This document shows, in pieces, positions 1 through 6,970 of a stretch of DNA of 11,594 bases (positions are counted from its first letter, which is position 1; the number at the start of each line of letters is the position of its first letter). Origin of the DNA: UBA4658 sp002405485 (GTDB taxonomy: Bacteria; Planctomycetota; Phycisphaerae; Phycisphaerales; UBA1924); assembly GCA_036823255.1 (NCBI GenBank), contig DAISGC010000106.1, positions 1 to 11,594 of the forward strand. Reading direction: 5' to 3'. A program made the translations under genes and the position numbers. The notes beneath the pieces are model-generated. The model was not told where the DNA came from, did not search any database, and saw only the letters and a list, made by a program, of their open reading frames with translations.

Positions 1-1343
1 ATCCACACCTGGCTGGAGGGCTTGGGCTCGCCGGGTGCGGCGGGGCCGCGCTGAGCCGTCCACGTGAAGTGCTTGCCGTCCCGGCTGAACACGGGGAGAA
101 CATCCGCTCCCGCGGCATGGGTCACCCGTGTGTGCATGAGCTGCTGTGGGGAGACCTCGACGCCGATCGGGGGCGTCTGGCAGGCGAAGACCTCGTAGTT
201 GCCGTGGCTCACCTCGCTGGAGCCGTACACCAGGAACTTCCCGCTTGGGTGGAAGTACGGAGCCCAGTTCACGTGCTGGTTGTCGGTGATCTGATGCTCA
301 CGCTCGATGCCCACGGGCACGCCGTCCACGAACTTCAGATCGGCGACGAAGATCTGCAGCTTGTCGTCGCCCTTGCGATCAGACCGATAGCAGATGCGCG
401 TCCCCGACGCGTCGAAGAACGGCCCGCCGTCGTACCCGTCGGCGACCACAAGAGCGTGGTGCTCGCCGGTTCTGGCATCGAAGACGAAGATGTCGGCGTC
501 GTCCTTGTCGCGGGTCGGTTCCGCACGCACCTGGGCATAGAGAATGAACCGGCCGTCGTTCGACCACGAGCACTCGGCGGTGTATTTGGGCTTCTCAAAC
601 ACCGGCATGGCCGAGGTCCACGACTTCACCGCCCGCAGATCCGGCGCCGCCTTGTCCAGACGGGCGAACATCTCCGCTGAGCGACTCAGGGACTGCTCGG
701 GCGTGGCCTTGGGATCACGCAGGATCGGCTCGTATTCGCGCATGATGGCCTCGAGCTCGGCGGATTGGCGTGCAATCGGCGAGCCCTCGGGCTGGTCCTT
801 CACGATCGCGCTCACGCCGCGCTCGACAATCTCCATCTCGTCGGGAAACTGCCAGACATAGCTTCGCGTGCCGACCCGGAAGCCTGGTTTCTCCCGGTTC
901 TGCGGCGCGACCAGCGTGGAGCCAAAGAGCACCCGAAACGGCTGGGTCGGATGGAACCACCCGCACGTGTTCGCTGACCCTTCAGGGCTGATCCGGATCG
1001 GCTCCTCGATCCCGACGATGCGGACGCGGTCGCCCTCGCCCTCATACCGCAGCTTGGCGACGTACATCGCGTAGAACACCTCCGGCTCCTTGCCCTTTTC
1101 GGGAACGGGCACGGCCTGGAAGACGATCCACCGCGGCGGCGACTGGTGATCAAAGTACGCCTCTCCAGCCTTGATGAAGCGATCACGCGAGGTGATCTGC
1201 ACATGCTCGATCAGCAATGGAGCTTCCGCCGAGCGCCATTCATCGGGCCCGGGCGACTGAGATCCGGGCTGCGCAATCCCGGCGACCGCGGTGACGGCGA
1301 TGACATGGGCGAGCACGACGGCACTGGTGAGTGTGGCAAGCAT
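1..1343 (-). CDS. TolB/PD40-type beta-propeller protein, secreted, 3' end missing
   Basis: The reading frame starts at ATG 1343-1341 on the minus strand and stays open to the left edge, giving about 447 residues; the C-terminus lies outside the window. An in-frame TGA three codons upstream excludes a longer start, and a GGAG lies 13 bases before the ATG. The N-terminus is a weak signal peptide: a hydrophobic stretch over residues 5-24 ending in AGIAQP, without a clear basic start. Residues 30-175 match no family I know. From about residue 250 there are PD40/WD40-like propeller blades with the usual pattern of a Ser/Asn-Asp-Gly turn and a short hydrophobic strand, e.g. SWSNDGRFILYAQ, FDASGTRICYRSDR, FHPSGKFLVYGSS and FSRDGKHFTWTAQR. 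Such proteins are usually periplasmic and bind other proteins or sugars; some are fused to peptidases. The partner here cannot be read from the sequence. The family is fairly secure, the exact role unknown. Confidence 0.85.
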   Translation of the reverse strand, partial: MLATLTSAVVLAHVIAVTAVAGIAQPGSQSPGPDEWRSAEAPLLIEHVQITSRDRFIKAGEAYFDHQSPPRWIVFQAVPVPEKGKEPEVFYAMYVAKLRYEGEGDRVRIVGIEEPIRISPEGSANTCGWFHPTQPFRVLFGSTLVAPQNREKPGFRVGTRSYVWQFPDEMEIVERGVSAIVKDQPEGSPIARQSAELEAIMREYEPILRDPKATPEQSLSRSAEMFARLDKAAPDLRAVKSWTSAMPVFEKPKYTAECSWSNDGRFILYAQVRAEPTRDKDDADIFVFDARTGEHHALVVADGYDGGPFFDASGTRICYRSDRKGDDKLQIFVADLKFVDGVPVGIEREHQITDNQHVNWAPYFHPSGKFLVYGSSEVSHGNYEVFACQTPPIGVEVSPQQLMHTRVTHAAGADVLPVFSRDGKHFTWTAQRGPAAPGEPKPSSQVW

Positions 1344-1516
1344 GGTCGATCAAGAACTCCGGTTGTCGGGCAGGTGCGGCGACGTTCGCGGGCCCAGGTG
1401 CATGATGTCGATCCGGACCTTCCGGGCCTGTGGTCCTTCAGCCGATTGTTGTGCCCTGCCCGGTCGTGGCTGAGGCCAGACCCGCCAGCCCCGTCTTGAC
1501 ACGCAGTGGCGGAGCG
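1344..1516. other. Gap between the NifU-like and PD40 genes
   Basis: This 173-base gap separates two minus-strand genes. I see no convincing promoter, RNA gene or terminator in it. On the minus strand a tiny open frame of 17 codons (MHLGPRTSPHLPDNRSS) ends at the TGA just before the PD40 start. It has no family match and is probably chance. A TTGACA-like hexamer faces the other way, on the plus strand near 1495, with no gene behind it. Confidence 0.4.
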
Positions 1517-1738
1517 TCAGTCCACGGCGACGATGCCGCGAACCTCAGGGACATGGGTCTTCAGGTTGCGCTCGATGCCGGTCTGCAGGGTCACGCTTGA
1601 CGATGGGCAGCCCACGCACGCGCCGTGCATGCGGATCTGCACCATGCGATCCTGAGTGACGCCGACGAGTTCGATGTCTCCGCCGTCGGCCTGCACCGCG
1701 GGCCGGATCAGGTCGATCACCTTCCGGATGCGGTCCAT
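1517..1738 (-). CDS. NifU C-terminal-domain (Nfu-type) Fe-S scaffold protein
   Basis: This 73-residue protein is a stand-alone NifU C-terminal domain, which binds a [4Fe-4S] cluster, usually as a dimer, and passes it to target enzymes in the cytoplasm. The family signature is complete: IRPAVQADGGDIELV near the start (residues 11-25) and HGACVGCPSSSVTLQTGIE with the cluster cysteines C41 and C44. The ATG at 1738 was chosen because homologous one-domain proteins begin exactly there (MDRIRKVIDLIRP). No Shine-Dalgarno site precedes it. The same frame stays open upstream to a GTG at 1870, which would add 44 residues rich in Pro, Gln and Ser. That start is favoured by codon-position composition and by a -10-like box, so the true start is undecided. 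No other Fe-S assembly gene is in view. Confidence 0.9.
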   Translation of the reverse strand: MDRIRKVIDLIRPAVQADGGDIELVGVTQDRMVQIRMHGACVGCPSSSVTLQTGIERNLKTHVPEVRGIVAVD

Positions 1739-1876
1739 CGTCTGGATTGAGAATGGGCCGGGCGAGGGCTGGACCGCACCGAGAACGCCGACGCGAGACG
1801 TGGTGTCGTGCGCGTTCGTGTGCTGGGGTGGGTGGACCCTGACGGAGTTCTGGGGGGACGCTCGCTCCACGACGGG

Positions 1877-1882
1877 AGTATA
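1877..1882 (-). promoter_or_regulatory. Candidate -10 box for the NifU-like gene
   Basis: Reading the minus strand, TATACT (five of six matches to TATAAT) lies in the divergent region between the NifU-like gene and the lipoprotein gene. Six bases after it comes an in-frame GTG (1870) of the NifU frame, about where transcription would begin. I see no good -35 hexamer at 16-18 bases (only GGTCCA). The transcript would either be leaderless from the GTG or have a 132-base leader before the ATG at 1738. Confidence 0.4.
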
Positions 1883-1936
1883 GGTTGCCGCCGGCGTGTT
1901 GGACCGTTGTCCACGCTGACCGCTAACATGCCCGCA

Positions 1937-3511
1937 ATGAACACCGCCGCATTCGGACGCCGTCTCGGGTTGGGCATGTGGGTCTGCTGCGCGAGCATGA
2001 TCGTGGCGGGCGGGTGCTCGTCGGACCAGGCGCCGGGGGTGACCGGCGAGAGCGTGGTGGACGTCAAGAACGCCGAGCTTCAGGGAAACCAGCGATTGAT
2101 CGCCCTGGAGAACCTGTGGGCCGGAGTTGCGGGCGATCCGGCAAAGCTGGCGTCGACGCGCGAGACGACCAAGGAGATTCTCTGGAAAAGCAGTGCGCCC
2201 CAGAAACTCCGCGAGCGAGCGTGGGCGCTGCTGATGACCGATGAGTCCCCGGAGGGGCAGGCCGACACCCGGAGTTTCCTCAGGTTGCGCCTGCCGACGG
2301 AGACCCAGTGGCCCCTGATCAGCGCGATGTGCCAGAGCGTGATCGAGAAGTCCGGCGGCCCCGAGCGGGAGGCCTGGCAGAGCGTGACGGCATCGCTGGT
2401 GCGGTCATACGCCCGGAAGGTGCCAACGCCGGTGGATGCCGACCGCCCGGAACGCGACGCGATCCTGGCTCTGCACCCCGGACGCGAGCTCGAGGCGGTG
2501 GTGTTCGACGTCTTTGTGCGACCCGCGCAGATGGGCGCTCCGGCCCGGCCGGATGATTTTCTGGAGAAGTCCCGGAGCGCGGCGTGGGAGCTGCTCGGGC
2601 GGCTCGATCCCAGCGGAGCCAAGCGCACGACCCTGGCAGCGCAGGCCGAAAACTCCAGCGAACCCGCCGTACGCGACATCAATCGGGCCGCCCGCGAGCT
2701 GGGAGTCGTGCCGATCACGGCTTCGGAGCTGAACTGGCTCGGAGCGCTCATGTCCGACAAGGACAAGCGGGCCGCGGCCTGGTGGTCGCAGGCATCCGCG
2801 GCCATGGCCCGACTGTCCGCAGAGCAGCGGACCGGTCTGCAGATGCGACACCTTGAGCCCGTGCGATGGGCCAGCGAGCACAGGCCACAATGGGTATCGG
2901 CGTCTCGAGATCAGCTTCTGGCGGAGCTCTCGTCCCGCCTCGACGGTCGGCGCATCTGGCGGAAGTCCCAGGGGCTGGGCCTCGGCGAGGAGATCAGCAG
3001 AGAAGCCCTTGCGGAGAATCTCGATCGCATCACCTGGGGCGATGCGCTGGCCATCCTGATCGTCGACGAGGCCTTGCAGTCGCAGACCCTCAGGTCCGAG
3101 CTCTGGCTGCAGGCCGGCGCCGATCGCGCAGACTCTTCTTGTGAGCACGGCGGCGTGCTCTGGGCCCGAGAGTTCGGCGGCAAGCCGATCGAGGGTGAGG
3201 CTTTCTCGGTGCGAGGCTACCAGCCCAGAACCACGCAGCGCGTCAACGACCGGACCTTCACCGCACCCGAGGAGATGTTCGCCGACAGCCCTCGATCTCT
3301 GGCTCATTACCACTTCCACGTGCAATCGCCCAACAACGGCGAATACGCCGGCCCCGGTCGCGGCGACATCGAGTACGCCGAGTCGCACGGCCGAACCTGT
3401 CTGGTGTTCACCAGCGTGCGCGACGGGCTCATGAACGTCGACATCTACACCCGGGGCGGCGAGCGAGGGCCGGTGACCATCGATCTTGGAGAGATCCGCG
3501 CGGCGCGATAG
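1937..3511 (+). CDS. Predicted lipoprotein with C-terminal JAMM/MPN-like metalloprotease motif
   Basis: This is a 524-residue protein from ATG 1937. The start was chosen because it gives a proper lipoprotein signal: basic residues R8 and R9, a hydrophobic core, and the lipobox VAGGC with the lipidated cysteine at C27. ATG 1928 would add three residues. The open frame reaches back to 1808, but that part lacks the codon-position bias of coding DNA. Residues 40-390 are helical, Ala/Arg-rich and match no family I recognise. The C-terminal 120 residues look like a JAMM (MPN+) zinc isopeptidase: E403 in CEHGGVLW, then HFH (H459, H461) and D477 in GPGRGD, followed by strands ending in VTIDLGEI. The Glu-to-HxH distance of 56 is typical of the family. 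The usual Ser of SxxD is Gly474, and the HxH-to-Asp spacing is about five longer, so activity is uncertain. The M48 gene follows 38 bases downstream. Confidence 0.8.
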   Translation: MNTAAFGRRLGLGMWVCCASMIVAGGCSSDQAPGVTGESVVDVKNAELQGNQRLIALENLWAGVAGDPAKLASTRETTKEILWKSSAPQKLRERAWALLMTDESPEGQADTRSFLRLRLPTETQWPLISAMCQSVIEKSGGPEREAWQSVTASLVRSYARKVPTPVDADRPERDAILALHPGRELEAVVFDVFVRPAQMGAPARPDDFLEKSRSAAWELLGRLDPSGAKRTTLAAQAENSSEPAVRDINRAARELGVVPITASELNWLGALMSDKDKRAAAWWSQASAAMARLSAEQRTGLQMRHLEPVRWASEHRPQWVSASRDQLLAELSSRLDGRRIWRKSQGLGLGEEISREALAENLDRITWGDALAILIVDEALQSQTLRSELWLQAGADRADSSCEHGGVLWAREFGGKPIEGEAFSVRGYQPRTTQRVNDRTFTAPEEMFADSPRSLAHYHFHVQSPNNGEYAGPGRGDIEYAESHGRTCLVFTSVRDGLMNVDIYTRGGERGPVTIDLGEIRAAR

Positions 3512-3523
3512 GCCGCGCGGATC
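3493..3523 (+). terminator. Perfect 12-bp inverted repeat across the lipoprotein stop codon
   Basis: GATCCGCGCGGC (3493-3504) and its exact complement GCCGCGCGGATC (3512-3523) flank a 7-base loop, GCGATAG, that contains the TAG stop. A second palindrome, CCCGCGCGGG (3524-3533), follows at once. There is no T-run, so this is not a standard intrinsic terminator. It may weaken read-through into the M48 gene, protect the 3' end of the upstream message, or shape the M48 ribosome-binding site just downstream. Confidence 0.5.
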
Positions 3524-3533
3524 CCCGCGCGGG

Positions 3534-3540
3534 AAGGGAG
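3534..3540 (+). promoter_or_regulatory. Ribosome-binding site that fixes the TTG start of the M48 gene
   Basis: AAGGGAG ends nine bases before the TTG at 3550, a normal spacing. It would be 24 bases from the next ATG (3565), so the TTG is the better start. Confidence 0.65.
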
Positions 3541-3549
3541 TCGGCGACG

Positions 3550-5148
3550 TTGCTGCACATCTGGATGATCGTGCTGATCGCATCGGTCGTGCTGCATGAC
3601 GGGCTGCCGGGGGACGGAGTCGGGTCTGGCATAGCGCCGCGTCCGCCGACCTCTCTGGACTGGATCGCAACCGGTGCGATGCTCCTGGCGATGGTGGCGA
3701 TCGCCGCCGCCACTCATGCCGTCTGCTGGGCCGCCACGCGCATGATCGATCGCCGCGGATCCCTCGCCGCCGTCCGATCCGCAGACCGCATGCTTTTGGC
3801 CGGCCAGACCCTGGCTGTCGTTACGCATGTCCTGGGCGTGTTCATCGGCGGATGGGTGGATGTGGTCCGCTGGGGTCTTGGCGTCGGCGACCTGATCATC
3901 GTCGACGAGGCGATCGCGATTCTCCCGGCGATCATGGTGATCGCCGTCGGGTGGTGGTCGTTCTACCCCATCGAACGCCGCCTGCGAGAGTCGGTCTGGA
4001 TGCGCGTGCTGGAAGAAGGCCATCCCCTCTACCCGACCCCGACGCGATCTCAGTTCGTCCTCTCCAGCGTTCGGCACCAGCTTCTGCTCACGCTCGTCCC
4101 GCTGCTCATGATCGGGGCCTGGTCCGAATCGGTGGATCGCGCCCTTGGCTGGATCCACCGCGGGGGCGCCGATGCTCTGCTCCCCGCGGCGGGAGAGTGG
4201 CTCAGGCAGTCCCCGGACCATCCCGCCATCGCCGGGCTCATCGGTCGGATCGTCGGCGTGATCGTGGTTCTCTGCGTCTCGTCGCTGGTCATGCGTTGCG
4301 TCTGGGAGACCATCCGGCTGAGCGACGGCCCGCTGCGCGACCGCCTGCTCGGGCTCTGCGGCCGCGCGGAAGTCCGCGTGCGAGACCTCCTGGTTTGGCG
4401 AACCCGCGGAACCATGGTCAACGGCGCCGCCATGGGCCTGGTCGCGCCGCTCCGGTACATCCTGCTCACCGATGCGCTGCTGGATCACCTGCCCACGCGG
4501 CAGGTCGAGAGCGTCATGGCCCATGAGATCGCCCACGTTCGACATCGGCACATTCCCTGGTTGCTGGCGGCGCTCATCGGTTCCATCGGTGTCTTTGGCG
4601 TGCTCAGCGTCCTCCCCGTCTGGGGGCTCTCGATCTGGCTCGCGCCCGCCGGGATCGACGACGATCGCACGCCCCCCTGGTGGCTTGTCAACGCCGAGGC
4701 GCTCATGGCCGGTCCGATGCTCGCGGGCGTCCTTCTCACCTTCGGCTGGGTCAGCCGGCGATTCGAGTGGCAGGCCGACGCGTTCGCTGCACGCCTGCTC
4801 TCGATCGATCCCGACACCCCGCTACCGCCGGGCGTCCAGTCGCCGGAGCGCGTCACCCAGGAATCCGTCGATGCGATGGTCGGCGCTCTCGCGTCCGTCG
4901 CCGAGCTCAACCACATCCCGATCCAGAGGCGGAGCTTCCGTCACGGGTCCATCCGCGTGCGTCAGCGCCGCCTGAACACGCTCGTCGGGCGACCGCTGAA
5001 TACGCTCCCGATCGACCGCCAGGTCCGATGGATCAAGGGAGCGATCGTCGTGGCCCTGATCCTCACCGCGGCGATGGTCGTCCTGGAGACGACGCTCCTG
5101 TCCGGGCTCCTTGACGCCGGATCAGCTCGCTCGGAGGCCGGCAGATGA
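3550..5148 (+). CDS. Multi-pass membrane M48-family zinc metallopeptidase
   Basis: The protein has 532 residues starting at TTG 3550, supported by the AAGGGAG site. It carries the M48 (HtpX/Ste24/BlaR1-like) zinc site: HEIAH at H325-E326-H329 within VMAHEIAHVRHRH, and the third ligand E406 in FEWQADAFAARL. A late conserved segment, FRHGSIRVRQRRLNTL, resembles the usual end of M48 domains. About eight or nine hydrophobic stretches are visible: the N-terminus, 38-58, 80-100, 118-138, 175-190, 232-250, 338-360, 380-400 and 498-520. This is more than in HtpX and similar to large planctomycete M48 proteins. Such enzymes cleave membrane or secreted proteins; the substrate is unknown. No sensor or penicillin-binding domain is seen, so it is not a BlaR1 receptor. 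Its end overlaps dapF by ATGA, making it the first gene of the coupled operon. Confidence 0.88.
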   Translation: MLHIWMIVLIASVVLHDGLPGDGVGSGIAPRPPTSLDWIATGAMLLAMVAIAAATHAVCWAATRMIDRRGSLAAVRSADRMLLAGQTLAVVTHVLGVFIGGWVDVVRWGLGVGDLIIVDEAIAILPAIMVIAVGWWSFYPIERRLRESVWMRVLEEGHPLYPTPTRSQFVLSSVRHQLLLTLVPLLMIGAWSESVDRALGWIHRGGADALLPAAGEWLRQSPDHPAIAGLIGRIVGVIVVLCVSSLVMRCVWETIRLSDGPLRDRLLGLCGRAEVRVRDLLVWRTRGTMVNGAAMGLVAPLRYILLTDALLDHLPTRQVESVMAHEIAHVRHRHIPWLLAALIGSIGVFGVLSVLPVWGLSIWLAPAGIDDDRTPPWWLVNAEALMAGPMLAGVLLTFGWVSRRFEWQADAFAARLLSIDPDTPLPPGVQSPERVTQESVDAMVGALASVAELNHIPIQRRSFRHGSIRVRQRRLNTLVGRPLNTLPIDRQVRWIKGAIVVALILTAAMVVLETTLLSGLLDAGSARSEAGR

Positions 5149-6089
5149 AGTTCGTCAAGATGCACGGGTGCGGAAACGACTACGTCTATGTCGACGCCGT
5201 GACCGACCCGCGTCTGGCCCGGCGCGTGGCCTCCTCTTCCTGGCCCGCGCTCGTTCGTCGCGTGAGCGATCGGCACACCGGAGTCGGATCCGACGGGGTC
5301 ATCGCGATCTGTCCGCCCACTGCTCAGGGAAAGTCGCGACGGGCCCAGGTTCGCATGCGCATGTTCAACGCCGACGGGTCCGAGAGCGGCATGTGCGGCA
5401 ACGGCGTCCGCTGCGTCGCCAAGTTCGCGCACGATCGCCTGGGGATCTCCGGTCCTCGCATCCGTGTGCAGACCGGCGCGGGCGTGCTCGATATCGACGT
5501 GCTCCTCTCGAACCGACGGATGACCGGCGCCACCGTCAACATGGGCAGGCCCAGGGAGGGCCTCGCGGCCAACCACGTGCTCCAGCGAGCACTCGCGTTC
5601 CGAGGTGTCGGGCCCCACTGGGGCGTCGATCGCGACGGACAGGTCCTCGTCGGCGTCTTCGTGTCCATGGGCAATCCGCACATGGTCGTCTTCGAGCCCG
5701 TCGACGGCGGCTTGCCCAGAACCATGACCCCCGCCGACGTCCGCCGCGTGGATCTGGCCAGACTCGGGCCGCTCTTTGAGACCCACCCCGCCTTCGCCCG
5801 AAGGATGAACGTCCACTTCGCGGGCGTTCCGAGCGGTCGCGGCATGGCCAGGCGGATCGTCATGCGGACGTGGGAGCGCGGCGCCGGCATCACCCAGGCC
5901 TGCGGCACCGGTGCGTGCGCCGTGGCCGTCGCGGGCGTGCTCACCCGCCGATGCGAGCCGGAGGTCGATGTCGAGCTTCCCGGCGGCACCCTGCACATCC
6001 GGTGGGACCGTCAAACCGGGCATGTGTTCATGACCGGCGAGGCCGTGGAGGTGTTCGAGGGCGTCTGGCCCGGGGGAGCCGATCGATGA
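5145..6089 (+). CDS. dapF: Diaminopimelate epimerase
   Basis: DapF converts LL-diaminopimelate to the meso form in the cytoplasm, the last shared step towards lysine and meso-DAP-containing peptidoglycan. It is a PLP-free epimerase that uses two cysteines. Both are present: C84 in FNADGSESGMCGNGVRC and C253 in ERGAGITQACGTGA. Also visible are GNDYVYVD (10-17), RHTGVGSDG, and GNPH (176-179), which contacts the substrate. The length of 314 exceeds the roughly 275 of Escherichia coli DapF, because of short insertions such as the one near residues 60-70 (PTAQGKSRRAQ). The ATG shares ATGA with the M48 stop, and GGAGG lies seven bases upstream (5133-5137). No other lysine-pathway gene of certain identity is in the window. 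Confidence in the enzyme is very high. Confidence 0.97.
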   Translation: MKFVKMHGCGNDYVYVDAVTDPRLARRVASSSWPALVRRVSDRHTGVGSDGVIAICPPTAQGKSRRAQVRMRMFNADGSESGMCGNGVRCVAKFAHDRLGISGPRIRVQTGAGVLDIDVLLSNRRMTGATVNMGRPREGLAANHVLQRALAFRGVGPHWGVDRDGQVLVGVFVSMGNPHMVVFEPVDGGLPRTMTPADVRRVDLARLGPLFETHPAFARRMNVHFAGVPSGRGMARRIVMRTWERGAGITQACGTGACAVAVAGVLTRRCEPEVDVELPGGTLHIRWDRQTGHVFMTGEAVEVFEGVWPGGADR

Positions 6090-6970
6090 ACGCGCCCATC
6101 GAGCTGCATCTGGGTGTGCGCGTCCGACCGGAGAATCAGCCGGCATTCGAGACGTTCCTGCGCGAGGCGATCCCGGTCTACGAGCAGAACGGGGGCATGC
6201 GCGTTCGCGTGATCAAGAGTCTGGCCGATCCCTGCCACATGCTCGAGATCATCGAGTATGCCGACCGAGCGACGTTCGATGCCGATCAGGTCCGCGTGCA
6301 GACCGATCCGGTTCTGCGAGCGCTCCTGCAGCGATGGCATGCTCTCCTGGACGGCCCGCCGACCGTCGTCTCCTGGATCGACTCGACCGCGGCCTGCGCG
6401 CCCTGGCCCCCGGAGTTGCCGCTCCTGCGAACGCGACGCCTGCTGCTCAGGGCGTTTCAGGAGGCCGACGTGGATCGTGTCGTCGAGCTGTGCGCCGACG
6501 CCGAGATCGCCCGCAACACGCTCTTCACTCCGCATCCCTACACCCGCGACGCCGCCCTCGCGTGGCTGCACTCGCACCACCGCGCGATGCGCGCGAGTCG
6601 CGGGCCAACCTACGCCATCACCGTCGATGACGAGCTCGTCGGTGCGATCGGCCTCGGAGTGGATGCGGCCCACAATCGGGCGGAGCTTGGATACTGGATC
6701 GGCAAGAAGCACTGGAATCGCGGCATCGCCTCGGAAGCCGCCGCCGCGATGCTCGAACACGGGTTCTCCACGCTCAACCTCGGGCGCATCTTCGCCGGGC
6801 ACTATCTGGCGAATCCCGCGTCGGGCAAGGTTCTGCGCCGCATCGGAATGCTGCACGAGGGCACCTTCCGACGCCATGTCCTCCGGTTCGGCGTCTGGCA
6901 TGACGTGGAGATGTACGCCCTGCTCAAGACCGACTGGCTCGCACCCCGCCCGGCGGAGTCCGCCTCATGA
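6086..6970 (+). CDS. Fusion of ABM-like dimeric alpha-beta barrel domain with GNAT acetyltransferase
   Basis: The protein has 294 residues starting at ATG 6086, which overlaps the dapF stop (ATGA) and follows GGGGGAG by seven bases. Residues 1-95 look like an antibiotic-biosynthesis-monooxygenase (ABM) or related ferredoxin-like barrel: strand IELHLGVRV, helix PAFETFLREAIPVYEQ, then HMLEIIEYAD and the helix FDADQVRVQTDP. Residues 110-285 are a RimJ/RimL-type GNAT domain that would move an acetyl group from acetyl-CoA to an amine. It opens with LLRTRRLLLRAFQEADVD. The CoA-binding loop is ELGYWIGKKHWNRGIASEA (R212-G213-I214-A215), followed by NPASGKVLRRIGMLHEGTFR, typical of the subfamily. The substrate could be a protein N-terminus, an amino acid or an amino sugar; the sequence does not say. 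The fused N-terminal domain is unusual and may bind a ligand or drive dimerisation. Confidence 0.88.
   Translation: MNAPIELHLGVRVRPENQPAFETFLREAIPVYEQNGGMRVRVIKSLADPCHMLEIIEYADRATFDADQVRVQTDPVLRALLQRWHALLDGPPTVVSWIDSTAACAPWPPELPLLRTRRLLLRAFQEADVDRVVELCADAEIARNTLFTPHPYTRDAALAWLHSHHRAMRASRGPTYAITVDDELVGAIGLGVDAAHNRAELGYWIGKKHWNRGIASEAAAAMLEHGFSTLNLGRIFAGHYLANPASGKVLRRIGMLHEGTFRRHVLRFGVWHDVEMYALLKTDWLAPRPAESAS

Noticed and set aside
69..680. Plus-strand open frame of 203 codons at the left edge
   Set aside because: It lies antisense to clear propeller blades of the PD40 protein and has no domain of its own.
1808..1936. Longer N-terminus for the lipoprotein
   Set aside because: The upstream codons do not show the third-position G+C peak, and the signal peptide with its lipobox would be pushed more than 40 residues inside the protein.
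2405..3670. Minus-strand open frame of 421 codons opposite the lipoprotein
   Set aside because: The plus strand has a lipobox, an ordered motif set and coding bias. The antisense frame has no motif and runs across the gap into the M48 gene.
3550..5148. M48 protein as a BlaR1/MecR1 antibiotic sensor
   Set aside because: There is no C-terminal penicillin-binding sensor domain and no BlaI/MecI-type repressor gene beside it.
4962..6146. Minus-strand open frame of 394 codons opposite dapF
   Set aside because: It is antisense to a certain gene and has no family features.
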